The notes under the pieces were generated by a model. The model did no database searches and had not been told where the DNA came from. It worked only from the letters and a program-made list of their open reading frames with translations. Of a stretch of 64,000 nt of DNA, positions 27,239-38,000 are shown in pieces. The stretch's first letter is position 1. Each line of letters opens with the position of its first letter. Source of the stretch: SZUA-36 sp963759155 (GTDB lineage Bacteria > Pseudomonadota > Gammaproteobacteria > Xanthomonadales > SZUA-36); NCBI GenBank assembly GCA_963759155.1, contig CAVWXX010000016.1:62001-126000 (forward strand), written 5' to 3'. Position numbers and translations under genes: made by a program.

Positions 27239-28816
27239 ATGACAATGAATAAATTGAGCCTCAGTGATCTTTGGAGTCAGCTTAAAAAGCGCAAGGTTGT
27301 CCATGTTGCGCTGATTTACCTGGTTGCCGGCCTGGCGGTCATGCTGGCTGGTTTCATGGCCTTCGAGGGGCTCGGCCTACCTGATTACCTGCTACCGGTG
27401 TTGCTTGTTCTGATATTCCTGGGCTTCCCAATCGCCCTGGTGCTTGCCTGGGTTTACGAAATAACACCCTATGGTATCCGCAAGGATTCGGCGGGCCAGA
27501 TAGAGTCGCTCAAAAAGGTTGATCACTACCCGGACAACGTTCCTTCCATTGCTGTTCTGCCATTTACCGATCTGAGTGAAAATGAGGATCAAGGCTATTT
27601 TTGCGAAGGACTGGCGGAAGAGATGCTCGATTCCCTGCGCAAGGTTCCAAGCCTGCGAGTGGCTTCGCGCGTGGCCGCATTTCAATTGGACGCACGAAAG
27701 GTCGACTTCAATGAAGTCGGCCGCAAGCTGCATGTGCAGACTGAACTAAAAGGGGCTTGCCGTAAATCGGGTGAGAAGCTGCAAATCAAAGTTGAGTTAA
27801 TTAATACCACCGATGGAACCCGGCGCTGGTCAAAAGAGTTTGAACGGCCCTACAAAGACATTTTTGACATTCAGGAAGAGATCGAAGCTTCGGTCTTAAA
27901 GGTTCTTGAGGTGGAAAAATACACGCCTGTTGCCCCCCGGCAACGGGTTGACCCCAAGGCCTATGATCTGTTTCTTCATGGCTTGAGTTGCTTCGCAAAA
28001 CACACAACCCAGGACAATGTCTACGCGCGGCAGTTGTTTTTGCAGGCCATCGATTTCGAGCCTGAGTATGGCCGGGCCTGGGCGGCGCTGGCTTATACCT
28101 ACGGCTATTCCTACATGTATTTCAATGCCACTGACGTTAACCTCGCCGAGGCGAAACGCACCAGTAAACAGGCGCTGAAACTTGCGCCGTACCTGGCCGA
28201 GTCACATGTCTCATATGGTATCGCGTGCTGTATGGATCAAAACTACAAAAAGGCGGAAGATGTATTTGAGAAAGCCATAGAACTGGACACTAAAAACTTT
28301 CGTGCCTGGTATTTCTATGGTCGTGCCAAGGTTCAGGAAGGTGATCTTGAGCGGGCGGTGAAGCTGTTTGACCGGGCCTCCAAGGTGCGCCCCGAAGACT
28401 TCCAGAGCGTGTTGTTACAATCTCAGCTATATACCAGTCTTGGTCAGCAAGGCAAAGCGATTGAAGTGACGCTCGAGGGTATAAAGCGGGTCCGGGCCAT
28501 GCTCGAACTCAATCCAAACGACAATCGTGCGCTTAATATGGGTGCGTTTGCATTGTTACGAACGGGCCACGAGGAAGAGGCGGTGAAATGGATGCTGGCC
28601 TCTTTGAAAAATGCCCCTATGGATTCCATCATCCAGTACAATGGCGCCTGTTTCTTCTCGCTGGCGGGCGAAGTTAAGCACGCTTTAGATTGCCTGGAAC
28701 ACTGTCTGATCAAGGTAGGCAATATCAACCGTGAGTGGCTGGAGCACGATTCAGATATGGACAATATACGGAATCATCCCAGGTTCCTGGAGATCATCAA
28801 GAGTTTTCCCGAATAG
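27239..28816 (+). CDS. Membrane protein with TolB-like domain and TPR repeats
   Basis: 525 residues from the ATG at 27239 (a second ATG at 27245 is equally possible). A short cytoplasmic segment LWSQLKKRKVVHV is followed by two membrane helices (about 21-46 and 49-72). A TolB/FlgO-like domain follows with PSIAVLPFTDLSEN and YFCEGLAEEMLDSL (about 100-230), then four or more TPR units (about 250-500), for example DVFEKAIELDTKNFRAWYFY. The same module set occurs at the C-terminal end of class III adenylate cyclase-like and winged-helix regulators, but no cyclase or DNA-binding domain is present here. Role unknown; it precedes the zinc peptidase gene with no gap. Confidence 0.85.
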   Translation: MTMNKLSLSDLWSQLKKRKVVHVALIYLVAGLAVMLAGFMAFEGLGLPDYLLPVLLVLIFLGFPIALVLAWVYEITPYGIRKDSAGQIESLKKVDHYPDNVPSIAVLPFTDLSENEDQGYFCEGLAEEMLDSLRKVPSLRVASRVAAFQLDARKVDFNEVGRKLHVQTELKGACRKSGEKLQIKVELINTTDGTRRWSKEFERPYKDIFDIQEEIEASVLKVLEVEKYTPVAPRQRVDPKAYDLFLHGLSCFAKHTTQDNVYARQLFLQAIDFEPEYGRAWAALAYTYGYSYMYFNATDVNLAEAKRTSKQALKLAPYLAESHVSYGIACCMDQNYKKAEDVFEKAIELDTKNFRAWYFYGRAKVQEGDLERAVKLFDRASKVRPEDFQSVLLQSQLYTSLGQQGKAIEVTLEGIKRVRAMLELNPNDNRALNMGAFALLRTGHEEEAVKWMLASLKNAPMDSIIQYNGACFFSLAGEVKHALDCLEHCLIKVGNINREWLEHDSDMDNIRNHPRFLEIIKSFPE

Positions 28817-29500
28817 ATGCATCTGCTATTACCGCTCGTTCTAGTCCTGGCGCTGGTCTTTGGCCCCGGTTGGTGGGTGCGCAAGGTTATGTCACGCTAC
28901 AGCAGCCCGGCCGACCGTTACGACGGTTCCGGTGGTGAGTTGGCCCGGCATTTGCTGGATGGTCTTGATCTTCAAAGTGTCAAGGTGGAAGAAACCACCA
29001 AGGGTGACCATTACGATCCACAGGAAAAGGTCATACGCCTGACGGCCGAAAATCTCAACGGACGTTCGCTTACGGCCGTAACCGTGGCGGCGCACGAGGT
29101 CGGACATGCCTTACAGGACGCCAGTGGTTACGCGCCACTGAAAATTCGCAGTCAGCTGATTGCCTTGACACAACCGATACAGAAACTGGGCGCCGGTATT
29201 CTGATGGCCGCACCTTTCATAGGTATGCTTACACGGGCGCCGATGATCAGCCTGTTGATGATTTTGGGTGGTTTTATGAGCCTGGGTGCCACCACGCTTG
29301 TCCACCTCATCACTTTACCAACCGAGTTGGATGCCAGCTTTAAGCGGGCCCTGCCGATGCTGGAGAAAGGTGAAATCCTCAAGCCGGTAGACCTGCCACA
29401 CGCCCGGCGGTTGCTCACAGCCGCCGCACTGACCTATCTTTCGGCTTCGCTGGCCAGCCTTCTGAATATTGCCCGTTGGTGGAGTTTGTTGAGACGGTGA
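28817..29500 (+). CDS. YugP-like membrane zinc metallopeptidase
   Basis: 227 residues beginning directly after the previous stop (TAG then ATG), so translation is coupled. An N-terminal helix (1-20), a soluble part with the zinc motif HEVGH at 93-97, then membrane helices at about 122-150, 152-172 and 200-218. Conserved features of the Zn_peptidase_2 (YugP) family are the YDP and IRLT stretch before the HExxH and the later LPTELDASF, whose Glu is the likely third zinc ligand. Substrate unknown. Confidence 0.9.
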   Translation: MHLLLPLVLVLALVFGPGWWVRKVMSRYSSPADRYDGSGGELARHLLDGLDLQSVKVEETTKGDHYDPQEKVIRLTAENLNGRSLTAVTVAAHEVGHALQDASGYAPLKIRSQLIALTQPIQKLGAGILMAAPFIGMLTRAPMISLLMILGGFMSLGATTLVHLITLPTELDASFKRALPMLEKGEILKPVDLPHARRLLTAAALTYLSASLASLLNIARWWSLLRR

Positions 29501-29642
29501 CTTTCCAGACGTAAAAACGCCCCTGTCTGTCTGCTCCGGCGGAAAATAATCTAAACAAATTATTAAAAAAATTTAAGTCGAAAAGCACGAAACCGCTACA
29601 GGCTTAGGGTTCGGTAACGTCAATCTTAAACATTAACAGCAG

Positions 29643-29659
29643 CTTAAGCTTCTCTTAAG
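29643..29659 (+). promoter_or_regulatory. CTTAAG-N5-CTTAAG direct repeat, response-regulator-type site
   Basis: Two identical hexamers CTTAAG start at 29643 and 29654, an 11-base period equal to one DNA turn. This is the form bound by tandem OmpR/PhoB-type regulators and is close to the PmrA box (YTTAAK-N5-YTTAAK). Related hexamers CTTAAA and CTTAGG occur at 29625 and 29603. A 14-base palindrome CTTCATATATGAAG follows at 29665-29678. The gene downstream is the DUF2202 protein. Confidence 0.45.
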
Positions 29660-29696
29660 CAAATCTTCATATATGAAGGACTAGTATTCCGCGCAT

Positions 29697-29770
29697 GGGA
29701 GCAAGCCAACGAGTGCTCCCAATACGTCGGGCACCCTCGGGCAACTTGGGGGTGCCTTGACTGTTTTTAG
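29697..29770 (+). other. Structured leader of the DUF2202 gene
   Basis: The 327-base gap 29501-29827 has no coding signal but holds two hairpins on the transcribed strand. One pairs GGGAGCA (29697-29703) with TGCTCCC (29714-29720). The next pairs GGCACCC (29730-29736) with GGGTGCC (29750-29756) and is followed by a T run (TGTTTTTAG, from about 29762). The second looks like a terminator placed about 70 bases before the start codon, so attenuation or an RNA switch is possible. I could not match it to a known riboswitch class. Confidence 0.4.
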
Positions 29771-29827
29771 ACCCAAGCCAGCAGGGATAGCAAGCCTGGG
29801 GTGAGGGATTGCAATGGAGATGCCAAT

Positions 29828-30502
29828 ATGCTGAACAAACTTCTTTTCATGATTTTCACAGTGTTCTTTCTGTCAGTCACAGGCGTGACCAATAGTATGG
29901 CCGGGCCAGGTGGTGGCGATGGCAAAGGTGGCCCGGATGCTGGAAGAGAAGATAGCGAATTGAACGTGCTATCGCAGGAGGAAATTGATGGGCTGTTATT
30001 TATGCGTGAAGAAGAGAAGGTTGCGCGTGATAGCTATATAACACTGGGGGAATCATGGGGCCTGGTGATATTCGACAATATAGCTTCATCTGAACAAAGC
30101 CATATGGATGCCCTTAAAAAGCTCCTTGATAAATATGAACTCGCGGATCCGGTAATACCAGGCGTGGGTGAGTTTACAGATCATGAACTGCAGGAACTCT
30201 ATGACACTCTCATGATCTGGGGCCTGCAATCAATGATGAACGGCCTGTATGTTGGTGCTGCAATTGAAGAAACCGACATTATCGATATCCAGCACGAGAT
30301 CGAACACGCCAAACATCCGGATATCGTCAGCGCCTACGAGAGCCTGATGTGTGGTTCACGCAATCATTTGCGCGCCTTTGTCCGGCAGATCGAAGCCAAC
30401 GGTGGTCAATATGATCCCGCCGATGATTACTTCGAAGGCAGCAATGAGTACTTCACTGCAATCGCTGACTCGCCCATGGAGCGGGATTGCGGAAGTTATT
30501 AA
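29828..30502 (+). CDS. DUF2202 ferritin-like secreted protein
   Basis: 224 residues from the ATG at 29828 (GGAGA seven bases before). Signal peptide to about residue 29 (TNSMAGPG). A glycine-rich, acidic linker is followed by a four-helix bundle with the DUF2202 pattern: LLFMREEEKVARD, ASSEQSHMDALKKLLDKYEL, EIEHAKHPDI and RNHLRAFVRQI. The Glu and His pairs (EEEK, EQSHM, EIEH, RNHLRAF) are placed like di-iron ligands of ferritin-like proteins, so metal binding is inferred. Two late Cys residues may form a disulfide. The long leader suggests regulated expression. Confidence 0.85.
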   Translation: MLNKLLFMIFTVFFLSVTGVTNSMAGPGGGDGKGGPDAGREDSELNVLSQEEIDGLLFMREEEKVARDSYITLGESWGLVIFDNIASSEQSHMDALKKLLDKYELADPVIPGVGEFTDHELQELYDTLMIWGLQSMMNGLYVGAAIEETDIIDIQHEIEHAKHPDIVSAYESLMCGSRNHLRAFVRQIEANGGQYDPADDYFEGSNEYFTAIADSPMERDCGSY

Positions 30503-30513
30503 GTCAGAAAAAC

Positions 30514-30544
30514 CAGCCCGGGCTGCTCAGGCCCGGGTCTTTCC
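30514..30544. terminator. Bidirectional hairpin terminator
   Basis: CCCGGGC (30517-30523) pairs with GCCCGGG (30531-30537) around a 7-base loop. On the minus strand it is followed by TGGTTTTTC, and on the plus strand by TCTTTCC. It lies between the convergent DUF2202 and antiporter genes and includes the antiporter stop codon at 30527. Confidence 0.65.
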
Positions 30545-31720
30545 CCCTATCCATTTTGCCAACGGGTTGGCGCTGATACCGTGGGCGATCAGGCTCAGGA
30601 ATACGGTGCAGGTCACCACCAGGGCAATAAGCTCGGCATTGGGTACACCCTCATTGATCACGATGATCGCAAAAACGATACTGGCAAGGCCGCGTGGCCC
30701 GAACCATCCCAGGAACAACTTGCTGGAAACACTTTCGCCAAGACCGGCAAGAGACAGAAAAACAGGCAGCATACGCACGACCGTAAGACTTAATACCGCG
30801 TAAATCACCACTTCCCAGCTGAACATACTGAAAGCAGGGCCGATAACCATGGCCCCAAAAAGCATCCAGGTAACCAACGCCAGTGTTTCGCCGGTGCCTT
30901 CAGCGGCCAGTATGAGCTTGTGGGTGGACTCCTTTTCCAGGTAGCCGAAAAGCATGCCGCCGGTGAATGCGGCAATGTAACCACTGCCATGCAGGCTTTG
31001 TGCAATTGAGAATGAGGCAATGGCCAGCCCGATCACCGTCACCTGCATCCATACCTCGGTGACCCACCCCTGTTTCAGACACCAGCGCAGTAAAGCGGTG
31101 CCAGCGAGTGCCAGTCCCAATCCAACACCCAAACCAATGCCGATTTCCCGTGTGACCAGCGACAGCGCAGATACCGCTTGACCACCGTGTTTTGTGGTAA
31201 TGGTCAGGGTAATGAAAAACAGCAAAATGGGGACACAGATACCATCGTTCAGGCCGCTCTCCACATTCAAGCCTTCACGCAGGCGTGACGGTACCGATTT
31301 ATTGCCGATGACGGCCTTTCCCAGCGCCGCATCGGTTGCGGCCAGCATGGTGGCAAGAATGGCTGCCTCATAGATCGACAAACCAGTGAACATGAGGACA
31401 GCAAGGCCAAAGCCCAACAGAATCACACCAGGCAGACCCACCAGTAACATGCGCGTCGGAATCCGGAACTGGCGCTTTAAGACAGACAAGTCCGCAGACG
31501 CCGCATCACTGAAGAGAACCAGGGCCAGGGTAAGGTCGGCCAGTGTATTCAAATCTTCACTGCTGGAATCGCCTTTAATCCACCCTAGCGCAGAGGGCCC
31601 TAACAGGAATCCCACGACGACAAAAACCATGGGCCCCGAGATGACCGACCGCTCGACACGGCCTGCAATGAGACTGTAGATGAAGACAAACAGGGCCAGA
31701 ATCGCAAGTTCCATATACAT
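30527..31720 (-). CDS. CPA1-family cation:proton antiporter
   Basis: 397 residues with about 12 membrane helices and almost no soluble tail. The NhaP/CPA1 hallmarks are ATD at 128-130 and ESGLND at 154-159, with GPRGLASI near residue 345. It would exchange Na+ or K+ for H+ across the inner membrane. The gene ends inside a terminator shared with the DUF2202 gene, and its start is 36 bases from the end of the SLC13-type gene, so both may be read from one promoter. Confidence 0.92.
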   Translation of the reverse strand: MYMELAILALFVFIYSLIAGRVERSVISGPMVFVVVGFLLGPSALGWIKGDSSSEDLNTLADLTLALVLFSDAASADLSVLKRQFRIPTRMLLVGLPGVILLGFGLAVLMFTGLSIYEAAILATMLAATDAALGKAVIGNKSVPSRLREGLNVESGLNDGICVPILLFFITLTITTKHGGQAVSALSLVTREIGIGLGVGLGLALAGTALLRWCLKQGWVTEVWMQVTVIGLAIASFSIAQSLHGSGYIAAFTGGMLFGYLEKESTHKLILAAEGTGETLALVTWMLFGAMVIGPAFSMFSWEVVIYAVLSLTVVRMLPVFLSLAGLGESVSSKLFLGWFGPRGLASIVFAIIVINEGVPNAELIALVVTCTVFLSLIAHGISANPLAKWIGGKTRA

Positions 31721-31756
31721 GGTTCAGTTGTGCTCCCCAGCTGGACAATAACTTAC

Positions 31757-33535
31757 TTACAAAGGCCAGACCCACAGGATCATGGGTGCTCCGATAACGA
31801 TGACAATAATTTCCAGTGGTAAACCCATACGCCAGTAGTCACCGAATCGATAGCCGCCGGGACCCATGATCAGGGTGTTGTTCTTGTGACCGATCGGTGT
31901 CAGAAAGGCGCAACTTGCAGCCACCGCCACACACATCAGGAATGGGTCGGGGTTTACCCCCAGGGTGTTGGCAATATTGACCCCAATGGGTGCGGCGATC
32001 ACGGCGGTGGCTACGTTGTTCATAACATCCGATAGCGTCATGGTTACGATCATCAGGATGACCATGACTGCTGCCGGTGACAGGTCGGAGGCAGCCGTCA
32101 CTATGCCGGACGCGATTAAACCGGTACCGCCACTGGATTCCAGTGCGATACCAATGGGAATCATTGAGCCCAGCAGCACGATGACCGGCCATTCAACCGA
32201 TTGATATAGTTGACGCAGGGGCATGATGCCGGTCAGCACCATCAATACCACCGCGATGCCAAGGGCCACGGTAAGGTAAAGCACACCGATACTTGCCAGT
32301 AGAACGGCACTACCGAATATCAGCACCGCGAGACCGGCTTTCTTGCGCTGGGTTACCTGCAGTCCGCGCTCTGCCAGGGGCAGGCAGCCCAGCCACGTGG
32401 CGATGTCATCCAGTTTTTCATTGTTTCCGAGCAATAAAAGAATATCACCGGCCCGTATCTCCAGTTCCTGCACCCGCTTGATAAAGCGCTTGCCCTGTCT
32501 TGAAACCCCCAGCAACGTGACACCGTGCCGGTACATCAGGCGTAATGAGCGTGCAGAGCGGCCTTCAATACGCGCACCCTGGGGCACGACAACCTCGAGC
32601 AATGATGCGTCGTCGGAGGTGAAAACACCGCCTTCGGTATTGTTTTTCCTGGCGTATTCAAGCCCGAGGGCGCCGACGATCGCTTCGATACCCGCCGGCG
32701 CCGCTTTCACAACCAATACGTCGTTTTTGCGAATCTCCACGCGACGGGCCATACCCGGTTGCCGTTCACCGCGCCGGATCAGACCGACGATTTCGACCTC
32801 GTGCTCAGCTGTTGTTTCGTCCAGGTCCCTTACTTTTTGGCCGATTGCGGAGGATGATTCAGGCACTTTTAATTCGGCGAGATAATCCCCGAGGTGGCTT
32901 AGTTCCTTTGCTGTATCATGCTGGCCGCGCGCAACCGGTATCAGGCGCCAGCCGATCAAGGCAACATAGGCGACGCCCACAATGGCAACGGCAAGACCCA
33001 CAGGTGCAAAATCGAACATATGATAGGGCTCACCCAGCACGCTGTTCCTGTATTCGGCGATGACGATATTGGGTGGTGTACCTATCAGTGTGATCATGCC
33101 GCCGAGGATCGAAGCGAAAGACAGCGGCATGAGGCTCAGCGCAGGACTACGTTTGGCTTTTGCCGCCGCCTGCATGTCCAGGGGCATCAGCAGGGCAAGC
33201 GCTGCAACGTTGTTCATCACGGCGGAAAGCACAGCGGCAAAGCCGGCCATGATGCCGATATGGGTAGCAAGTTTACGGGAGCCGACGATCAGATAACGTG
33301 ACAGGAGTTCGATGGCTCCCGAGTTAGACAGCCCGCGGCTGACGATCAGGACAAGGGCGATAACGATAACGGCCGGGTGACCAAAACCCGAAAATACCTT
33401 GTCGGTGGGTATAACCCCCACTCCAGCGGCAATCAACAGGGCTGAAAACGCAACCAGGTCGTAGCGCCAACGTCCCCAGATCAGGAATGCGAAAACAAAG
33501 AAAAGCAGTGTAAAAAGAATGTTCTGGTCTGACAT
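31757..33535 (-). CDS. SLC13/DASS-type permease with two TrkA-C domains
   Basis: 592 residues. The first membrane block (about 1-195) includes MNNVAALALLMP and GTPPNIVIA, the second (about 400-592) repeats the pattern with MNNVATAVIAAPIG and GHKNNTLIMGPGGY. Two RCK_C/TrkA-C regulatory domains lie between them (about 205-385). This is the anion transporter architecture of SLC13-like proteins (sulfate, dicarboxylate or other). The substrate cannot be told from sequence. RCK_C domains may bind a nucleotide or ion to gate transport. Confidence 0.9.
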   Translation of the reverse strand: MSDQNILFTLLFFVFAFLIWGRWRYDLVAFSALLIAAGVGVIPTDKVFSGFGHPAVIVIALVLIVSRGLSNSGAIELLSRYLIVGSRKLATHIGIMAGFAAVLSAVMNNVAALALLMPLDMQAAAKAKRSPALSLMPLSFASILGGMITLIGTPPNIVIAEYRNSVLGEPYHMFDFAPVGLAVAIVGVAYVALIGWRLIPVARGQHDTAKELSHLGDYLAELKVPESSSAIGQKVRDLDETTAEHEVEIVGLIRRGERQPGMARRVEIRKNDVLVVKAAPAGIEAIVGALGLEYARKNNTEGGVFTSDDASLLEVVVPQGARIEGRSARSLRLMYRHGVTLLGVSRQGKRFIKRVQELEIRAGDILLLLGNNEKLDDIATWLGCLPLAERGLQVTQRKKAGLAVLIFGSAVLLASIGVLYLTVALGIAVVLMVLTGIMPLRQLYQSVEWPVIVLLGSMIPIGIALESSGGTGLIASGIVTAASDLSPAAVMVILMIVTMTLSDVMNNVATAVIAAPIGVNIANTLGVNPDPFLMCVAVAASCAFLTPIGHKNNTLIMGPGGYRFGDYWRMGLPLEIIVIVIGAPMILWVWPL

Positions 33536-33559
33536 GGCCTCTCTTTAAGTGGGTTCGTG

Positions 33560-35047
33560 TTACTGGTTGTCGGGCTCCGGCTCAATATAGGTCGCCGCTG
33601 CTGCCGGGTCCGGTATATAAGACCCTTTATCCGCTGGGAAGTCCACCTCGTTGGCTTTTTGCTCTGCCATTACGATCCAGCCGCCACCCATCGCCTTGTA
33701 GGTGTTGATCAGACCAACATAGATGTCTTTCTGTGTATCAACAAGGGTCAACTGCGCAGCAAACAGGCTGCGTTCGGAATCCAGCACTTCGATATAGCTG
33801 GTAAAACCATTGTCGTAACGAAGCTTTGCAATACGCGCGTATTCATTTAATGCGTCAACCCGTCGGCCATCTGATAACAGTTTTTCACGTGCCTTTTGCG
33901 TGCTGACCAGGGCGTCTTCTACTTCCTTCAGCGCTGTCAATATGGATTGCTGATAGGTGAATAATGCTTGTTGTTGAAGGGCCTCGGCCTGTTTCACGTT
34001 ACCTCTTATGGCACCACCGGTGAAAATACTACCAGCGAGACCGCCGCCGGCAGCCCAGGCGACAGAGTCAGAATCAAACCAGGCGTCCAGGTCACCGCTG
34101 ACAAAACCGGCCAGGCCTGTCAGTGAAATCCTTGGGAAGTAGGCTGCCCGTGCGACACCGATCAAGGCATTATTGGAAATCAAATCCTGCTCCGCCCGGC
34201 GGATGTCGGGCCGGCGCAACAGCAACTCTGAGGGAACGCCTTCAGGTACTTGTGCGAGTGTCAGTTGATCGATGGTCTTGCCACGGGGAATGGGGCCCGG
34301 GTTTCTTCCCAGTAGCACCGCGATCAGGCTCTCAAGAATCGCAATGTCCCGTTCGATGACGGGTACGGCACTGACGGCCAGTTCGTATTCTGACTGTATC
34401 TGGGAGAGCTGTAGTTGACCAATGACACCGCCATTAAACTGCAGCTCGAACAAACGCAGGGATTCGGCGCGTAAATCCCTGGTCTGGATTGCGATCTCCA
34501 GTTGCGCGTCGAGACGACGCAAACTGATATAACTGGTTGCGACAGATGACACCAGGCTCATGATGACCGTACGGCGTGCCTCCTCGGCTGCCAGTAGCTG
34601 GGCCCTTGAAGCTTCGGTGGCGCGGCGTATGCGGCCCCAGACATCCAGTTCCCAGCCGACATTGATGGTGGCCTCGTAGCTGCTGGTAATGGAGTCGATA
34701 CCAAGTCCGTCAGCCTTGTCCCGGGAGATTCCCTGGCGATCGGCACTGACGCCATAACCCACCTGGGGAAAGAAATCCGAACGTGTAATATTCAGGCGGG
34801 CGGCAAATTGCTCCACCCGGGCGGCGGCGGTTCGCACATCCAGGTTGGACTGCAAGGCTTCATCGATCAGGGCATTGAGTACGGCGTCGTCAAACTGTGT
34901 CCACCACAGGGTGTTAACGACATCCGAGGCTTCCGCGTCGGTGAAACGGTAGGCTTCGGGTGTATTGATGCCAGGTTTTTCGTAATCGGGGCCGACCGCG
35001 CAAGCGGCAAGTACAAGCAGGGTCAGGGCTGTTGACAGGATTTTCAT
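33560..35047 (-). CDS. NodT-family outer-membrane efflux lipoprotein
   Basis: 495 residues from the ATG at 35047, which gives a lipobox LAAC (Cys16). Family features are VGPDYEKP right after the Cys, LWWTQFDDAVLNALIDEAL (about 47), and the two long helical repeats of TolC-type channels. This is the outer-membrane part of the tripartite pump whose pump and adaptor are encoded upstream; the start lies one base after the pump stop. C-terminal residues about 465-495 form a short polar tail. Confidence 0.93.
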   Translation of the reverse strand: MKILSTALTLLVLAACAVGPDYEKPGINTPEAYRFTDAEASDVVNTLWWTQFDDAVLNALIDEALQSNLDVRTAAARVEQFAARLNITRSDFFPQVGYGVSADRQGISRDKADGLGIDSITSSYEATINVGWELDVWGRIRRATEASRAQLLAAEEARRTVIMSLVSSVATSYISLRRLDAQLEIAIQTRDLRAESLRLFELQFNGGVIGQLQLSQIQSEYELAVSAVPVIERDIAILESLIAVLLGRNPGPIPRGKTIDQLTLAQVPEGVPSELLLRRPDIRRAEQDLISNNALIGVARAAYFPRISLTGLAGFVSGDLDAWFDSDSVAWAAGGGLAGSIFTGGAIRGNVKQAEALQQQALFTYQQSILTALKEVEDALVSTQKAREKLLSDGRRVDALNEYARIAKLRYDNGFTSYIEVLDSERSLFAAQLTLVDTQKDIYVGLINTYKAMGGGWIVMAEQKANEVDFPADKGSYIPDPAAAATYIEPEPDNQ

Positions 35048-35048
35048 G

Positions 35049-38000
35049 TCAGGCCTCCCCATCCGCTGCGGTCGTTTTCTTAACCGGTTTTGATCCTGCC
35101 ATTTTTTCCCTGGCGGTCATAATCAGGTAGTAGAACAAAGGTACGAAAAATAGAGCCAGCGTGGTCGCTCCTATCATGCCGCCGATGATGCCTGTACCGA
35201 TAGAATGCCTGGCCGCGGCACCGGCACCGGAAGCCAGTACCAACGGCATCGCACCGAGAATAAAAGACAAGGAGGTCATCAAAATTGGCCGCAAACGCAG
35301 GCGGGCTGCTTCGATCGCGGCATCTTTGGCGGCCAGTCCCTCTTTGTACTTAAGTTCTGCAAACTCCACGATCAGGATCGCATTTTTTGTAGAAAGACCA
35401 ATCAGGGTGACCAGGCCAATTTGGAAATACACATCGTTTTCCATGCCCCGCGCCCACACCGACACCAGTGCCCCAAATATGCCAAATGGTACGGCCGTGA
35501 CAACCGCGATGGGTAAAGACCATTGTTCATATTGCGCGGCAAGGATCAGAAACACCATGACCAATGCGAATATGAAGACAATCGCAGCAGTGCCGCTGGC
35601 CTGTTTCTCTTCATAGGCCTGGCCGGACCAGGCGTAGGTGTAACCCGCCGGCAGCACGCTGGCAGATGTTGATTCCATCGTTGAGATGGCCTGACCTGAG
35701 CTGAAGCCCGGTGCCGCGTCGCCGGTTATCTTGGAGGCCAAAAAGCCATTAAAGCGTGATACCAGGTCAGGTCCGGAAACAAACTCGGTGGTGACCACCG
35801 AGGAAAGTGGCACCATTTCGCCTTGTTTTTGACGTACGAAAATATTCTGAATGTCTTCGGGCTTTTCACGGAAACGTGGTTCAGCCTGCAAAATAACCTG
35901 CCAGACCCGGCCAAATTTGTTGTACTGACTAACGTACAAGGAACCGAAAAGGGTTTGCAGTGTGTTGTACACATCGGCGATCGGCAGCCCCAGTGTTTCC
36001 GCCTTGGCCCGGTCGACATTGGTGCGTAACTGTCGGGAAGCCGAGTTGATGGTGGAGTTCAGACGAACAACGTCACCGGTTTCCCCGGCCCTGGCCATGA
36101 GTTCGCGTGTTGTTTTCTCAAGATGAGCGATACCGCCCTGTCCGCGATTTTGTAACCAGAACTCGAAGCCGCCCTGACTACCCAGACCTGGAATCGGCGG
36201 TGGATTGATCGGAAAAGCGAAGCCTTCTTTCAGCGCCCGCATTTTTGGTGTGGCGTAAGCCATTAAGGCATTAACCGTCATTGACGGGTCGGTACGCTCT
36301 GAAAAATCTTTGAGTGAAATGAACACAGTGCCCGTGTTGGTTTTGAACTGGCCGTCGATGATACTGAAGCCAGACAGTGCCGAGGCATCCTCAACAGCCG
36401 GGTGTCCGGCGAAAATATTCGCAACCTCGGTGGTCATCTTCTCGGACCGGTCTATGCTTGCACCATCGGGCAAAACCACGGCTGCGAATAGATAGCCTTG
36501 ATCTTCCGCTGGCACAAAGCTTCCCGGGATGGTAGCAAAAAGCAAATATATGCTGACCAGCATGGCTGCCAGCATCGCCAGGGCCAGTCCGCCACGTTTG
36601 ATGGCAAGTTTGACACCATCAACGTACCGGTTGGTCATGCGTTCCATCCCGTTATTGAACATGGTGAAAAAGCGACCGGGTGTCGTGGCGGGTTTTAACA
36701 AAATGGCTGCCAGTGCGGGTGTCAGGGTCAATGCCACAAAGCTGGATATGGCCACGGAAATGGCAATGGTAATGGCAAACTGTTTATACAAGACCCCCGT
36801 GGTACCACCAAGGAATGCCACCGGTACAAATACGGCGATCAAAACAAGCGTAGTGGCGATCACCGGACCGGTTACCTCCTGCATGGCACGAAAGGTTGCT
36901 TCCAGTGGTTTCATGCCCTCGTCGTTCATATTCCGCTCGACATTTTCCACCACCACGATGGCATCATCACAGACAATGCCAATGGCAAGAATAAGCCCGA
37001 ACAGGGTCAGCAAATTAATCGAGAAACCGAGCGCTGACATACCCATAAATGTCCCGATGATCGAAACAAAAATAGCGATGGTGGGTATCAGCGTGGAGTT
37101 GATGCTTTGCAAAAACAGGTAGGTCACCAGAACCACGAGAATGACAGCGATGATCAGGGTCTCGATAACTTCATCAATGGAGGCTTCTACAAACTTGGTT
37201 GAATCCAAGGAAACTTTGTAGTCGATGCCATCGGGAAAGCTTTCCTTCAATCGTGCGAGCTCTGCACGAACACTGGCGGCCACTTCCATCGCATTGGAGC
37301 CGGGTTGTTGGTAGACCGCGATGAATGTAGACGCGCTGCCATTAAGGTTTGAGCGTAGCAAATATTGTTTCAGACCTTCCTCGGCATAACCGACGTCCTT
37401 CATACGTACAATGGCAGTGCCTTCTGAATCCGCTCTCAATATGACATCTTCGAATTCCTCCGCCTGGTTAAAACGCCCCTCGGTTACAACCGGGAATGTC
37501 ATCTCTACCGGATGTGATGTGGGTGCCTGACCCAGCCGGCCAGCACCGAACTGTTTGTTCTGCTGACTGACGGCTGTTTGCACATCGGTGGGTGTGATTT
37601 TTAAACTGGCCATGCGGTCAGGCTGTAGCCAGAGACGCATTGCCAGATCCGGCAGACCCATGATACTGGCCTGGTTGGCGCCGGGAATTCGTTTCAGGGC
37701 GTCCAGCACATACAGATCGGCATAGTTGCCGATGTACTGTTCATCGTAACGGTTATCAGGCGAGAAAATGCCAATCAGCATAAGAAAGCTGGATGACCGT
37801 TTCTCTACCTTTACGCCGGCGCTCTGAACCACATCAGGTAGTTCCGGCAAGGCAAGACCGACACGATTATTTACCTGTACCTCGGCAGTATCAGGGTCGG
37901 TGTCCATGCTGAAGTAAACGGTCAGCGTCAGGTTGCCGGTGGCCGAACTGCTCGACTGCATATAGAGCAAGTTATCGACACCATTGATCTGCTTCTCAAG

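Noticed and set aside
29501..29827. A cyclic-di-GMP or other known riboswitch in the DUF2202 leader
   Set aside because: The conserved core bases of known classes that I could check by eye were not found.
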